This document shows positions 9,447-19,726 of a stretch of DNA of 64,000 nt, piece by piece; position 1 is the first letter of the stretch, and the number at the start of each line of letters is the position of its first letter. The stretch covers positions 49,394-113,393 of the forward strand of contig NZ_FRBV01000008.1 in the NCBI RefSeq assembly GCF_900142705.1. The letters are read 5' to 3'. Position numbers and translations under genes: made by a program. Origin of the DNA: Nitrosospira sp. Nsp11 (GTDB taxonomy: Bacteria; Pseudomonadota; Gammaproteobacteria; Burkholderiales; Nitrosomonadaceae). The notes beneath the pieces are model-generated. The model saw only the letters and a list, made by a program, of their open reading frames with translations, had not been told where the DNA came from and did not search any database.

Positions 9447-10298
9447 GTGGAATTCCTGCCTCGTGCCAGTGCAGGTCTCGGTTTTCGGCGGGAATTGATC
9501 CCAGCGTTAAAAGCCGGTGTTCCCGATGCCATTGATTTCTTTGAGATCGCACCGGAAAACTGGATTGATCTTGGAGGCATTCTGGGGCGCGATCTGTGCG
9601 TTTTCACTGAGCGCTACCCTTTTGTCTGCCATGGCCTTTCGCTCTCGATCGGCAGTCCGGCGCCGCTGGACGAGGTATTGTTGAAAAAAATCCGGCGGTT
9701 TCTGGATCGACATCAAATCCGCTTTTACACCGAACATCTTTCCTATTGCTCCGACGATGGCCATCTATACGATTTGCTTCCGATACCATTTACTGAAGAA
9801 GCAGTGAAATATGTGGCGGCGCGCGTTCGCAGCGTCCAGAACATTCTGGAGCGACGCATCGCGTTGGAAAATGCTTCGTTTTACGTTCAGGCGCCGATCG
9901 CCGAGATGAGCGAAGCGGACTTTATTCGCGCTGTATTGGTCGAGGCGGATTGCGATCTGCATCTCGACGTCAATAATGTATACGTCAATAGCATTAATCA
10001 CGCCTACGACCCGATCGAATTTATCCGTGCGATGCCTACCGAGCGCATCGTTTATATGCATATGGCCGGTCACTATAATGAAGCGGAGAATTTGATTATA
10101 GATACGCATGGGGCGGACGTGATCGATCCAGTATGGTCATTGCTTGAGCAAACCTACCATATCCATGGCGTGGCGCCCACTCTGCTGGAGCGCGATTTCA
10201 ATATCCCGCCCCTCCACGAACTGGTGCGTGAAGTCGAGCGCATCGGCTTGATCCAGACCCGGTATCGGGGACCGAGCCATGGGTATGCCGCTTCCTGA
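9447..10298 (+). CDS. DUF692 multinuclear non-heme iron oxygenase (MbnB/HvfB/BufB-like)
   Basis: 283 residues from a GTG 11 bases after precursor 2. The TIM-barrel DUF692 pattern is clear: HGLSLSIGS, EHLSYCSDDGHLYDLLP, ENASFY, HLDVNNVYVNSINH, YMHMAGHY, DTHGADVIDPVW and LLERDFNIPPL, which supply the His/Asp/Glu metal ligands. MNIO enzymes use two or three iron ions to rearrange Cys residues of ribosomal peptides into copper-binding groups such as oxazolone/thioamide or thiooxazole. Its substrate is expected to be one or both upstream EF-hand proteins. The stop overlaps the next gene by 20 bases. Confidence 0.92.
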   Translation: MEFLPRASAGLGFRRELIPALKAGVPDAIDFFEIAPENWIDLGGILGRDLCVFTERYPFVCHGLSLSIGSPAPLDEVLLKKIRRFLDRHQIRFYTEHLSYCSDDGHLYDLLPIPFTEEAVKYVAARVRSVQNILERRIALENASFYVQAPIAEMSEADFIRAVLVEADCDLHLDVNNVYVNSINHAYDPIEFIRAMPTERIVYMHMAGHYNEAENLIIDTHGADVIDPVWSLLEQTYHIHGVAPTLLERDFNIPPLHELVREVERIGLIQTRYRGPSHGYAAS

Positions 10299-11034
10299 AT
10301 TTCAGCGCCTCCAGTACGCTTTCACTGCGCATATACGCAACCCCAAGATAAACCCTTGCCCGCGCGGTATTGACACGCGACGCATGGAAATATACAGAAG
10401 GCTGGTTTACAACAATCTCGAGAGTTTTCTCCTGACCTGTTTTCCCGTGCTCCATAGAGTGCTGGGAAAACGGCGGTGGACGCGACTCATGCGCTGTTTC
10501 CTCGCCACGCATCGCAGCCGCTCGCCTTTTTTTCGCCAAATACCCGATGAGTTCATCCACTTCCTGCAGAGCGAAGAAGCGATACCGGCAAATTATCCGG
10601 AATTCGTGCTGGAGCTCGCGCATTACGAGTGGGTAGAACTCGCTCTTTCCATTTCAACCCTGGCGCCGGCTTGGGGAGCGATCGACCGGGAAGGTGGCTT
10701 GCTGGAACAGCGTCCGGTTTTAAATCCCGTGTTCGCTAACCTTTGTTATAACTGGCCAGTGCACCGTATTGGTCCCCACACACGAGTCGAGCAAACAGAA
10801 ACCTACCTGCTCGTATTTCGCGATGCGGATGATCAGATTCAATTCACCGAAATAAATGCGTTTACGTCACGCCTGATAAATCTCCTCGCTTCTGCTGAGC
10901 ATACGGGCAAAGCGGCGCTTCAAATCATTGCCATGGAAAGTCAGCATCCCTCGCCTGAGGTCGTAATTCAGGGCGGGTTTGAAATCATGCGCGATTTAAT
11001 GGCGCGTGGCGCGATACTGGGCGTTTCCAAATAA
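10279..11034 (+). CDS. DUF2063 MNIO partner protein (HvfC/BufC-like)
   Basis: 251 residues. The N-terminal DUF2063 region (EFQRLQYAFTAHIRNP, then RMEIYRRLVYNNLESFLLTCFPVLHRVLG) is typical. In studied systems this partner binds the leader or mature part of the precursor and the MNIO enzyme, and is required for modification. Start at 10279 overlaps the MNIO gene by 20 bases, so the two are translationally coupled; an ATG at 10285 is an alternative start. It closes the four-gene operon. Confidence 0.9.
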   Translation: MGMPLPEFQRLQYAFTAHIRNPKINPCPRGIDTRRMEIYRRLVYNNLESFLLTCFPVLHRVLGKRRWTRLMRCFLATHRSRSPFFRQIPDEFIHFLQSEEAIPANYPEFVLELAHYEWVELALSISTLAPAWGAIDREGGLLEQRPVLNPVFANLCYNWPVHRIGPHTRVEQTETYLLVFRDADDQIQFTEINAFTSRLINLLASAEHTGKAALQIIAMESQHPSPEVVIQGGFEIMRDLMARGAILGVSK

Positions 11035-11080
11035 TATATCGTCATTGTTCTCTGTACACTACGCAATTAGCTGAGGCATA

Positions 11081-11101
11081 GCCGGTAGCCGGTAGCCGAC
11101 A
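11081..11101 (+). repeat. Short tandem repeat of a seven-base unit
   Basis: GCCGGTA occurs twice in a row from 11081, followed by a third imperfect copy (GCCGACA). It lies in the gap before the methyltransferase gene and has no clear role. Confidence 0.5.
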
Positions 11102-11150
11102 GAATATATCGCGATAATTTTTCTATCACATTCGATGAGAGTCGCCCCAT

Positions 11151-11783
11151 ATGAAGCCAAACTCACTGGATCTCGGGGAAATCACCGACCTTACGCTGGC
11201 CCGCTACAACGAACGAGCCGAGGCTTTCTGGACGGGAACGAAAGACCATGACGTCGGGCAAAATATCGCAGCGTTGCTTCAACATATCAAAGCCGTTCCC
11301 CCCTTCAACATATTGGATTTCGGCTGTGGACCAGGCCGTGATATGAAGGTTTTTGCAGAACTTGGCCATCTTGCAACAGGACTGGAGGGGGCGATGAATT
11401 TTGTCGAAATGGCCCGCAGCCATAGTGGTTGCGAGGTATGGCATCAGGATTTTCTCAGGCTCGATTTGCCGGATGGATATTTTGACGGCATATTTGCCAA
11501 TGCTTCGCTGTTTCATGTTCCCACGTCCGAGTTATCGCGTGTATTGAAGGAACTTTGGTCAACGCTGAAGCTAAACGGAGTGTTATTCAGCTCGAACCCG
11601 CGGGGAAATAACGAGGAGGGCTGGAACCAGGGGCGCTACGGCGTATACCACGATATCGAAAGCTGGAGGGACTATCTCGCCAATGCCGGGTTCGTCGAAA
11701 TTATCCATTACTATCGCCCTGCCGGCCTTCCTTTCGAACAACAATCATGGCTGGCCAGCGTGTGGCGTAAAGCGGCTGTATAA
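11151..11783 (+). CDS. Class I SAM-dependent methyltransferase
   Basis: 210 residues. The SAM-binding motif I is ILDFGCGPGRDMKVF (around residue 56), followed by an acidic strand end GLEGAMNFVEMA and the later FDGIFANASLFHV segment, a Methyltransf_11/25 arrangement. The substrate cannot be read from sequence. A 33-base gap separates it from the flavoprotein gene in the same direction. It is not part of the MNIO operon by spacing (116 bases). Confidence 0.75.
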   Translation: MKPNSLDLGEITDLTLARYNERAEAFWTGTKDHDVGQNIAALLQHIKAVPPFNILDFGCGPGRDMKVFAELGHLATGLEGAMNFVEMARSHSGCEVWHQDFLRLDLPDGYFDGIFANASLFHVPTSELSRVLKELWSTLKLNGVLFSSNPRGNNEEGWNQGRYGVYHDIESWRDYLANAGFVEIIHYYRPAGLPFEQQSWLASVWRKAAV

Positions 11784-11816
11784 CGTTAGCAGTGAAAATG
11801 GCTGCAACATGCCAAC

Positions 11817-13010
11817 ATGAAATCAAAAAAAGATGTAGTGGTGATAGGCGCCGGGGCGGCCGGAATGATGTGCGCAATCGAAGCGGGAAAGCGCGGGCGA
11901 TCCGTGCTGCTCTTGGAACATTCAAGCAAGCTGGCAGAGAAAATCCGGATCTCGGGCGGTGGACGTTGTAATTTCACCAATCTCCACACGAGGCCGGAGG
12001 ATTTTCTCTCACAAAATCCACATTTCTGCCGATCAGCATTGTCCCGCTTTACCCCCCAAAACTTTATCGATCTGGTGGAAAAGCATCGAATTCACTATCA
12101 CGAAAAAAAGCTGGGGCAATTATTCTGCGACGACAGTTCGCAGCAAGTCATCGGCCTGCTGCGACGTGAATGCGATAGTGCCGGCGTCGAGTGGGAAATG
12201 CCATGCCAAGTGAGTAATGTAAGTCTTCTCGGCATCGACGGCTCCAGGTTCTTGCTGGAAACCGACCGTGGCACATTGGCAACCGATGCAGTGGTGATTG
12301 CTACCGGTGGCCTCTCCATTCCACAAATTGGCGCGAGCCCCTTCGGATATCGCGTCGCGGAGCAATTCGACATCGCGGTTACCCCTCTGCGGCCTGGATT
12401 GGTTCCGTTGATTTTTGCACCCCAGCAACTGGCCTGTTTTTCAGAAATTCCTGGAGTTGCGCTTGATGCAGTGGTGAGTTGCAATGGCGTGCGATTCCGC
12501 GAGAACCTGTTAATCACACACCGCGGCTTGAGCGGGCCCGCGATATTGCAGATTTCTTCATACTGGCGGCCGGGATTACCGCTGCACATCGACCTGCTGC
12601 CGGATCTCGACGCGGCTGCATGGCTGCTCGATCATAAGTATAGCGCCACGCTATTACCCAATCTGCTAGCGCAGCACTTGCCCCGGCGTTTCGCACGGGT
12701 CTGGAGCGAAACGATCGTGCGTGGGCAGTCAACTGGGCCGGTAAACCAGTACAGTGACAAGAGCTTGAAGCAGATTGCCGCACAATTGCACGACTGGCAG
12801 GTTATTCCGGATGGTACCGCGGGCTACAAGAAGGCGGAAGTCACGCTCGGCGGCGTGGATACCCGGGAATTATCGTCCAAAAGCATGGAGGCGAAAAAAG
12901 TGCCCGGGCTTTATTTTATAGGTGAAGTGGTGGACGTGACGGGACATCTGGGTGGGTTCAATTTCCAGTGGGCCTGGGCGTCCGGTTATGCCGCCGGCCA
13001 GTTTGTATAG
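11817..13010 (+). CDS. HI0933/YhiN-family FAD-binding oxidoreductase
   Basis: 397 residues, normal for this family. The N-terminal Rossmann motif is VVVIGAGAAGMMCAIEAG, followed by the family signature KIRISGGGRCNFTN. The C-terminal FAD segment reads GLYFIGEVVDVTGHLGGFNFQWAW. Members are soluble flavoproteins, some acting as reductases on steroid-like or other unsaturated substrates; the substrate here is unknown. Confidence 0.88.
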   Translation: MKSKKDVVVIGAGAAGMMCAIEAGKRGRSVLLLEHSSKLAEKIRISGGGRCNFTNLHTRPEDFLSQNPHFCRSALSRFTPQNFIDLVEKHRIHYHEKKLGQLFCDDSSQQVIGLLRRECDSAGVEWEMPCQVSNVSLLGIDGSRFLLETDRGTLATDAVVIATGGLSIPQIGASPFGYRVAEQFDIAVTPLRPGLVPLIFAPQQLACFSEIPGVALDAVVSCNGVRFRENLLITHRGLSGPAILQISSYWRPGLPLHIDLLPDLDAAAWLLDHKYSATLLPNLLAQHLPRRFARVWSETIVRGQSTGPVNQYSDKSLKQIAAQLHDWQVIPDGTAGYKKAEVTLGGVDTRELSSKSMEAKKVPGLYFIGEVVDVTGHLGGFNFQWAWASGYAAGQFV

Positions 13011-13179
13011 TTCTGCTTCCATCCGGCAGTTCTCCAGAAACCATATTTTTCGGCGTATCTATACCGGTATTTTCTCGCTGAGCAAAATTCATTTCCAACG
13101 GTTGAAAATGGTACTACGTCGCCAGTTTACCCAGATCATCGAGCAACGCTTGGCATACCCTGGAATGGAATGAGGCATA

Positions 13180-14514
13180 TCAACGGCCGCGCCCGCCCGA
13201 ACGCTGCAATGCAGGCATGCGACCGGCAGCAGGTCCTGTAGATAATCTGGCGGATGGTGGCTTTGTACCTGGCTGTCCTCCCCTCCTTTGGCTACGTCCG
13301 GGAAGTCCGGGCGGCAAGCGGCGCTGTCCGCCGCTGCTCCCATTCACGATCGGCTCGGCCTTGATTCGCGGGTCTGGCTCGAAGCCAGCGATAATTTTGC
13401 TGGATAAATCCCGTTTGATCAGCCTTTCGATATCCGTCAACAGCTTGAGCTCGTCCACGCATACCAGCGACACTGCATCTCCTTCTGCCCCTGCCCGCCC
13501 AGTGCGTCCGATGCGGTGAACGTAATCTTCCGCCACGTTGGGCAATTCGAAGTTGACTACATGTGGTAATTCGTTGATATCGATTCCGCGTGCGGCAATG
13601 TCGGTTGCTACCAGTACCTGCAGGCTGCCAGTCTTGAATTCCGCCAGTGCTCGCGTGCGTGCCGACTGGCTTTTATTGCCGTGTATGGCAAGCGATGGAA
13701 TGCCACTCGCAACCAGATGCTCAGCCAATTTGTTGGCGCCGTGCTTGGTGCGGGTGAATACCAGTACCTGCGACCAGCGGTGCTGCTTGATAAGATGGGC
13801 AAGCAGATCGCGCTTCCGCTCACGATCCACCGGATGCACAATATGTGTCACGTTGGCAGCGGTTGCGTTGCGCGCCGCGACATCGATCATGGCCGGCTGG
13901 TTGAGCAAGCCAGCAGCCAGCGCCCGGATACCATCGGAAAAAGTGGCGGAGAACAGCAGATTCTGCCGCTGTACGGGCAGCAGCATGAGTATCTTTTTTA
14001 TGTCGCGAATGAAACCCATGTCGAGCATGCGGTCAGCTTCGTCCAGCACCAGGATTTCAACATGCGACAGGTCGAGCGTTTTTTGCTGTACATGATCCAG
14101 CAGGCGGCCCGGGGTGGCGACCAGAATATCCACGCGGCTCTTCAGGCGGGTGATCTGCGGATTGATATTGACCCCACCAATCATTATCATCGAGCTCAGC
14201 TTCAGGTATTTGCCATATATGCGTATGCTTTCCTCCACCTGTGCTGCCAGCTCGCGCGTAGGGACGAGAACCAGCGCGCGTATGGGCGGCCTGCCGCTGG
14301 AGGGTCCCTTAATGCTCCTGTCCGACAAACGATGCAGGATGGGCAAGGTAAATGCAGCGGTCTTGCCAGTGCCGGTTTGAGCCCCGGCCATTAAATCGCC
14401 GCCCGCCAGCACCGCAGGGATGGCTTGTAGTTGAATGGGCGTTGGATCGGTATAGCCGCGTTCAATCACGGCACGAAGAATTTCATCGGACAGGCCGAAG
14501 ATAGAGAAAGACAT
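13180..14514 (-). CDS. rhlE: DEAD-box RNA helicase, RhlE type
   Basis: 444 residues from the ATG at 14514 ([13 protein letters not shown]), which has GGAG four bases upstream; an in-frame ATG at 14532 is less likely. Motifs in order: Q motif ([14 protein letters not shown]), I ([10 protein letters not shown]), Ia (PTRELAAQ), II (DEAD), III (SATFS), VI ([10 protein letters not shown]). The tail is Pro/Gly/Arg-rich, as in RhlE proteins that act in RNA turnover and ribosome assembly. It converges with the flavoprotein gene. Confidence 0.9.
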   Translation of the reverse strand: MSFSIFGLSDEILRAVIERGYTDPTPIQLQAIPAVLAGGDLMAGAQTGTGKTAAFTLPILHRLSDRSIKGPSSGRPPIRALVLVPTRELAAQVEESIRIYGKYLKLSSMIMIGGVNINPQITRLKSRVDILVATPGRLLDHVQQKTLDLSHVEILVLDEADRMLDMGFIRDIKKILMLLPVQRQNLLFSATFSDGIRALAAGLLNQPAMIDVAARNATAANVTHIVHPVDRERKRDLLAHLIKQHRWSQVLVFTRTKHGANKLAEHLVASGIPSLAIHGNKSQSARTRALAEFKTGSLQVLVATDIAARGIDINELPHVVNFELPNVAEDYVHRIGRTGRAGAEGDAVSLVCVDELKLLTDIERLIKRDLSSKIIAGFEPDPRIKAEPIVNGSSGGQRRLPPGLPGRSQRRGGQPGTKPPSARLSTGPAAGRMPALQRSGGRGR

Positions 14515-14772
14515 AAAACTCCAAGGTAACATCGGCCTGTCGCCCCATTAGGAGACGCCAGTCTTAGGCAGACGGGTAAGTTCGAAAAACAGAATGGACG
14601 GCGTGAAGACGTGGAGCGAACGCCGCAGGCCGGAATTGTAACAGATCAGGTCCCATCACGCAGTCTGGAGAGATGCTTTTCTTCTACATGAAGACGGAAT
14701 GAAAACCGCCTGAGAATATTGGAATTTGCGCAGCTTGCTTGCCAAGCATGCGCTAGACTGCGGACTTGTGAG

Positions 14773-16104
14773 CTAGAGCACGTAGCGTGCCAAATCCTCA
14801 CTTTGTGATAAGGTGTTGAGCCGCGCATCCACGTATGCGGCATCAACGACAACTTTAGTATCACGATGCTTTTCGGCATCGAAGGATACCTCTTCCAGAA
14901 GCTTTTCCATCGCGGTATATAGACGCCTCGCGCCGATGTTCTCGGTTTTCTCATTAACCGCAAAGGCAATCTCTGCCAAGCGTTTCACCGCGTCGGGGGT
15001 AAATTCCAGCTTGATTCCTTCAGTTTCAAGCAGCGCCTCATATTGACGCGTCAGGCAGGCATCCGTATTGGTCAGGATCTGTACAAAATCGTCAGCGCTA
15101 AGGCTCGCGAGTTCGACACGAATCGGAAAGCGCCCCTGCAATTCAGGGATCAGGTCGGAAGGCTTGGCAAGATGAAATGCACCACTTGCAATGAACAGGA
15201 TATGATCTGTTTTGATCATGCCATACTTGGTTGAAACGGTGGTGCCCTCAACCAACGGCAGCAGGTCGCGCTGAACGCCCTGACGCGAGACATCAGCGCC
15301 GGAACTTTCGGACCGGCTCGTGATTTTATCGATTTCGTCAAGGAATACGATGCCGTTCTGCTCAACATTCTGCACTGCGTGAAGTTTCAATTCTTCATCA
15401 TTGACAAGCTTGGATGCTTCCTCATCGATAATGACTTTCAATGCTTCCCGAATTCTCAACGTGCGTGTTTTCTTTCGCTCTCCGCCAAGGTTCTGGAACA
15501 TCCCCTGAATTTGAGTCGTCAGCTCCTCCATTCCGGGAGGAGCGAAGATCTCCATATGGGAGTGCGCTGCCGCCACTTCTATTTCAATTTCCTTATCGTC
15601 GAGCTCACCTTCACGCAATCTTTTGCGGAATTTTTGCCGAGTGGTATTTTCCCCCTCTCCCACCTCCGTTTGTACGCCCATTTCTCTCGCAGGGGGCAGC
15701 AGGACATCGAGTATGCGCTCTTCTGCGTGATCTTCCGCGCGGGCGCGCATTTTATGCGTTTCCTGTTCACGGGATTGTTTAACGGCGGCTTCCACCAGAT
15801 CGCGGATAATCGAATCGACGTCCCGCCCGACATATCCCACCTCGGTGAATTTCGTCGCCTCCACCTTGATGAAGGGTGCACCGGCCAGTTTAGCCAGGCG
15901 CCGCGCAATTTCGGTCTTGCCAACGCCGGTCGGGCCGATCATCAGGATATTTTTTGGCGTAATCTCCTGCCGTAGGGGATCCATTACCTGCTGCCTGCGC
16001 CAGCGGTTTCTCAGGGCAATGGCCACGGAGCGCTTGGCGCTATCCTGGCCAATGATGTGTTTATCCAGTTCGTGGACGATTTCCTGCGGGGTCAGTTGTG
16101 ACAT
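14773..16104 (-). CDS. hslU: ATP-dependent protease ATPase subunit HslU
   Basis: 443 residues from the ATG at 16104, exactly the E. coli length; the longer frame to 16194 adds a non-conserved tail. Walker A is GPTGVGKT (57-64) and Walker B is [10 protein letters not shown]; the I-domain lies in between. HslU unfolds substrates and feeds them to HslV. The C-terminus SEDLARYVL is the conserved tail that docks into HslV. It lies 185 bases downstream of hslV. Confidence 0.97.
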   Translation of the reverse strand: MSQLTPQEIVHELDKHIIGQDSAKRSVAIALRNRWRRQQVMDPLRQEITPKNILMIGPTGVGKTEIARRLAKLAGAPFIKVEATKFTEVGYVGRDVDSIIRDLVEAAVKQSREQETHKMRARAEDHAEERILDVLLPPAREMGVQTEVGEGENTTRQKFRKRLREGELDDKEIEIEVAAAHSHMEIFAPPGMEELTTQIQGMFQNLGGERKKTRTLRIREALKVIIDEEASKLVNDEELKLHAVQNVEQNGIVFLDEIDKITSRSESSGADVSRQGVQRDLLPLVEGTTVSTKYGMIKTDHILFIASGAFHLAKPSDLIPELQGRFPIRVELASLSADDFVQILTNTDACLTRQYEALLETEGIKLEFTPDAVKRLAEIAFAVNEKTENIGARRLYTAMEKLLEEVSFDAEKHRDTKVVVDAAYVDARLNTLSQSEDLARYVL

Positions 16105-16289
16105 GATTTCAGGTCGGTGATAAATGCGAGGGGTACGAAGCCAAGGTGAACAAAGATGGAAGTATGCGATATGCGCGGCTATGCTGTCCCGCAATCATTC
16201 GTCGAAAGACACGTATTTTTACCCTGTCATTCAGTTCATCTTCCAAGGTTATATTCCTCGACCACTGTTCATGTTCTTCAGTTTACAGT

Positions 16290-16826
16290 TTACTCGAGTA
16301 CCTCGATTACATGGTTCTGATTGGTATAAATGCACAGGTCGCCCGCGATGACAAGCGCTTTCTTGACGATTTCCACCGGTGTCATACTGGTATTATCCAA
16401 TAGGGCGCGTGCGGCGGAGTGAGCGTAAGAGCCGCCACTGCCAATCGCAGCAATACCGAACTCGGGCTCGATCACGTCGCCCGATCCCGTTATGATGAGC
16501 GTAGTGGTCAGGTCGGCAACGACCAGCATTGCCTCCAGCCGCCGTAAAATTCGATCAGTGCGCCAGTCCTTCGCCAGCTCAACCGCCGAACGCATCAGAT
16601 GTCCCTGATGCCTTTCAAGCTTACCTTCAAACCGCTCAAACAAGGTAAAAGCATCGGCTGTTCCCCCGGCAAACCCTGCCAGTATCTTTTCATGGTAAAG
16701 CCTGCGGACCTTGCGCGCGCTTGCCTTGGCGACAACAGCGCCTAAAGTTACCTGGCCATCCCCCCCAAGCGCGACCTGGGCGCCTCGTCGGGCCGAAAGT
16801 ATGGTTGTACCGCGATGTTCTAGCAT
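16290..16826 (-). CDS. hslV: ATP-dependent protease subunit HslV
   Basis: 178 residues. The N-terminus [15 protein letters not shown] places the catalytic Thr after a short propeptide, as in HslV (the bacterial proteasome-like peptidase). Other family segments: [38 protein letters not shown] and the Gly-rich AIGSGGSYA. It is 80 bases after xerC and before hslU. Confidence 0.97.
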   Translation of the reverse strand: MLEHRGTTILSARRGAQVALGGDGQVTLGAVVAKASARKVRRLYHEKILAGFAGGTADAFTLFERFEGKLERHQGHLMRSAVELAKDWRTDRILRRLEAMLVVADLTTTLIITGSGDVIEPEFGIAAIGSGGSYAHSAARALLDNTSMTPVEIVKKALVIAGDLCIYTNQNHVIEVLE

Positions 16827-16906
16827 GGAAATTGGCGCGTGATGATTGAGCGAAGATTATAACGCTGATCCGTAGAGAAAACGCAAGCTGTATGGTTACT
16901 GAAGAT

Positions 16907-17815
16907 TTAACTTTTTTCCTTCTTCCTGGCACGTGGATGGGCCGCATCGTAGACCTTCGACAAATGCTGGAAATCCAGATGAGTATAAACCTGGGTAGTG
17001 CTGATGCTGGCGTGCCCCAGCATCTCCTGCACAGCCCGTAAATCACCGCTGGATTGTAACAGGTGCGAGGCGAACGAATGCCGTAGCACATGAGGGTGAA
17101 TATTGGCGCTGATTCCTTGACGCATCGCCTGGATTTTTAGCCGCTGATCAATTGATCGGCGGCTGATATTCTTGCCATACCGTGACATGAATAGTGCAGT
17201 TTCGCCGGGTTTAGCAAGCACCTGGCGTTGCGTCATCCATTCGCGCAAGGCTTGCGCCGCCATGCTGCCAACGGGCACGATGCGCGTTTTTCCGCCTTTG
17301 CCGGTAACTCGCACTGTGCCGTCATCCAGACTCAAATCTCCTGGTTTCAGGCCGGCAAGCTCACCCAGCCGCAACCCGGATGAATAACACAGCTCGAACA
17401 TGGCCTTGTCGCGCAATGCCATTAAGTCGTCGGAGGCTGGAAACTCCAGCAGCTTCGCGGCCTCGTCGGGTGAAAGAGTGTGTGGCAAGGTTTTTGGCGA
17501 TTTTGGCGCGCGTATCCCGTCGCAGGGGTTGGATGCATAGCCGTGATCCCGCGTCAGGTATCTATAAAAGCCCCGCCACGCCGATAACATTCTGGCCAGA
17601 CTCCTGCCGGAAAATCCCTCTCCATGTAGTTGAGCGGCAAACCGCCGGACATGATGAATTTGCAATCGGTCGAGAGGCGTTTCTTGCGCAAGGTTCAGCA
17701 AAGCGCGAATATCGCGAGCGTAACTTTCACAGGTGAGCGGTGACAAACGCCGTTCTTTAGCAAGGTGGATGAGATAGGCCGAGGCAAGTTCGGCCTGGTG
17801 ATTACCCAATGTCAT
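16907..17815 (-). CDS. xerC: Site-specific tyrosine recombinase XerC
   Basis: 302 residues. The N-terminal SAM-like core-binding domain (about 10-100) is followed by the catalytic domain. Catalytic residues are all visible: Arg149 (GLRLGEL), Lys173, His242 and Arg245 (HVLRH), His268 (LGHASISTTQ) and Tyr277. With XerD it resolves chromosome dimers at dif during division. The conserved dapF-DUF484-xerC order confirms the identity over other integrases. It starts 21 bases after the DUF484 gene. Confidence 0.95.
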   Translation of the reverse strand: MTLGNHQAELASAYLIHLAKERRLSPLTCESYARDIRALLNLAQETPLDRLQIHHVRRFAAQLHGEGFSGRSLARMLSAWRGFYRYLTRDHGYASNPCDGIRAPKSPKTLPHTLSPDEAAKLLEFPASDDLMALRDKAMFELCYSSGLRLGELAGLKPGDLSLDDGTVRVTGKGGKTRIVPVGSMAAQALREWMTQRQVLAKPGETALFMSRYGKNISRRSIDQRLKIQAMRQGISANIHPHVLRHSFASHLLQSSGDLRAVQEMLGHASISTTQVYTHLDFQHLSKVYDAAHPRARKKEKS

Positions 17816-17836
17816 GTTGATAGCAGTGCGCTTTTC

Positions 17837-18502
17837 TTATCCTTCAGCACGCGTGAAACGTTTTAATGCGGCGCTTACCAGTTCGCCCAGTTGCGCGAGG
17901 TAAATTGTTCCCATTTCCGGGTAAAATCGCTGCGGATCCTCGCTGCCCATTACCAACAGACCGATGGTTTGCTCTGCTGACAGGGATACCAACGCAAATG
18001 AGCGCAGGCGAACAGCATCTTCTCCGAACCAGTCCCTGACCTCGTCCAATACGTGAGAACCGCAGTAAGGGCGCGGCAGGCTTTCAGCGAGGGCGCGAAT
18101 ATCAGCGCTGGTTGGCGTGAATTCCGGTAGCGGGGGGCCATCGGCAGTCATGTTCCACAACCGCAGGGCCATATGAGGTATAGAAAAATCCTCGCGCAAA
18201 TGAAAATTCAACCCATGTAGAAAATCAGCCAGATGAGTGAAGGTGAGTAGCGCAACAGCCAGACGGTGCATTTTTTCGGTAATAGCGCCGTTTTCCTCGC
18301 CAAACCTGATCAACTCGCCCAGTTTATCCTGCAAGATGCGATTCTTGTCCCGAAGCGCGACGATTTGACGTTCGCTAATGGGAATGGCTCTGCCGCCGTG
18401 AGGATGCGGAACCTGAATCTCCGCCAGCATATCAGCATATTCTTCAAAAAATTCAGGATGCATGCGCAGGTATTCGGCAACTTCTTCCGGACTTGATTCC
18501 AT
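17837..18502 (-). CDS. DUF484 family protein
   Basis: 221 residues from the ATG at 18502, which has GGGAG four bases upstream; a longer frame to 18544 would overlap dapF. DUF484 proteins are GAF-like with an N-terminal coiled segment (ISERQIVALRDKNRILQDKLGEL). They usually sit between dapF and xerC, as here. The biochemical role is not established. Confidence 0.88.
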   Translation of the reverse strand: MESSPEEVAEYLRMHPEFFEEYADMLAEIQVPHPHGGRAIPISERQIVALRDKNRILQDKLGELIRFGEENGAITEKMHRLAVALLTFTHLADFLHGLNFHLREDFSIPHMALRLWNMTADGPPLPEFTPTSADIRALAESLPRPYCGSHVLDEVRDWFGEDAVRLRSFALVSLSAEQTIGLLVMGSEDPQRFYPEMGTIYLAQLGELVSAALKRFTRAEG

Positions 18503-18521
18503 ATTTCTCCCTGTCTGAATC

Positions 18522-19343
18522 CTATAAGTCGATCTCTCCATCAAACACGGTGACTGCGGGACCTGTCATCCAGACCGGTTGATTTTCGCCCTCCCATCGA
18601 ATAAATAAATCGCCGCCGCGAAAGCTGACCTTGACCGGTGATTCAAGCAAGCCCCGTTGAATTCCCGCTACCACTGCCGCACACGCGCCGGTACCACAGG
18701 CAAGCGTTTCGCCAGCGCCGCGTTCATATACGCGCACCCGAATATGATGGCGGTCGATAACCTGCATATAACCGGCGTTTACCCGCTGAGGAAAACGTGG
18801 ATGACCCTCGATCGTTACACCTTCGGTCAATACCGGAGCATGATCTATATCCGGCACCAATTGCACGGCGTGGGGATTGCCCATCGACACAACGCTGAAT
18901 TCCAGTTGTTTGCTGCCGATATCGAGCGGATAGGTCGTTGCACGTTTTTCGGCAATAAAGGGTATTTCCCGAGGTTCCAATTTCGGTGCGCCCATATTGA
19001 CAGTGACTTCTCCATCGGCCTCCAGTCTTGGAACTATCACGCCACCCAGCGTCTCCACGCGGATTTCGCGCTTGCTTGTCATTCCGCGATCATGCAGATA
19101 GCGAACGAAACAGCGCGCGCCGTTGCCGCACTGCTCCACTTCACCCCCATCGGCATTGAATATACGATAGCGATAATCAGCATTGCCTTTTGCGGTTTCT
19201 ATGAGCAGAACCTGATCGCAGCCGACGCCTATATGGCGGTCGGCTAGCCTTTGTAATTGTTCCGCACTGAGGGAAACCGACTGACTGACGCCATCAATCA
19301 CAACGAAATCGTTGCCGAGGCCATGCATTTTGGTAAACCTCAT
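18522..19343 (-). CDS. dapF: Diaminopimelate epimerase
   Basis: 273 residues from the ATG at 19343 ([13 protein letters not shown]), the family-standard start; ATG 19352 is an alternative three codons earlier. Both catalytic cysteines are present: in [10 protein letters not shown] and in [11 protein letters not shown]. It converts LL- to meso-diaminopimelate for lysine and peptidoglycan. It is the first gene of the dapF-DUF484-xerC-hslVU run. The small lptM lipoprotein gene often found just upstream is not recognisable. Confidence 0.96.
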   Translation of the reverse strand: MRFTKMHGLGNDFVVIDGVSQSVSLSAEQLQRLADRHIGVGCDQVLLIETAKGNADYRYRIFNADGGEVEQCGNGARCFVRYLHDRGMTSKREIRVETLGGVIVPRLEADGEVTVNMGAPKLEPREIPFIAEKRATTYPLDIGSKQLEFSVVSMGNPHAVQLVPDIDHAPVLTEGVTIEGHPRFPQRVNAGYMQVIDRHHIRVRVYERGAGETLACGTGACAAVVAGIQRGLLESPVKVSFRGGDLFIRWEGENQPVWMTGPAVTVFDGEIDL

Positions 19344-19726
19344 TCTCACCATTAACGCGCCGAGTTGAATGTAGAGCCTGTGTATATGGAAAGCTTCTCC
19401 CGGTCAGGCGTAAAGGGCAGCAGCGTCGGGGACGCCATCAATAAGAAGCGCGTTGCGCCGCATGATAAACCGCCGCGTGAGAAAGCCTTCGGTACTATTG
19501 CCATGTCCGATTTCCCCCGCCATCCCTGGCAAACCACTCGCATCCGTGCCTGGCGTGCCTGGTGTACCTTTGCGGTATCCAATCCGGGCAACGCCATCGT
19601 TATGCAAGTGCAGGAGGTATCCAAGGATTCCACAGGAATAAACATGGTTTCACTATCATTGATCTTCTTAATACCCGAGTAATTTGTTATTCTACAGACC
19701 TTTTACCACTATAGCGGCTGGACAAC
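19344..19726. other. Intergenic region between divergent dapF and metK
   Basis: No gene is supported. The region should hold promoters for both directions. Open frames here are short and Pro/Gly-biased without family resemblance. No SAM riboswitch pattern was seen ahead of metK. Confidence 0.5.

Noticed and set aside
8407..11034. Methanobactin operon
   Set aside because: The precursors are large signal-peptide EF-hand proteins, and the partner is DUF2063 rather than MbnC with TonB or MATE genes; the Hvf/bufferin type fits better.
11080..11101. Start of a CRISPR array
   Set aside because: Only three seven-base units without spacers.
19404..19607. Possible lptM-type small lipoprotein upstream of dapF
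   Set aside because: No signal peptide with a lipobox Cys or GCGQKGPL-like motif is present in any frame.
19344..19726. SAM riboswitch ahead of metK
   Set aside because: No conserved SAM-aptamer core could be recognised.
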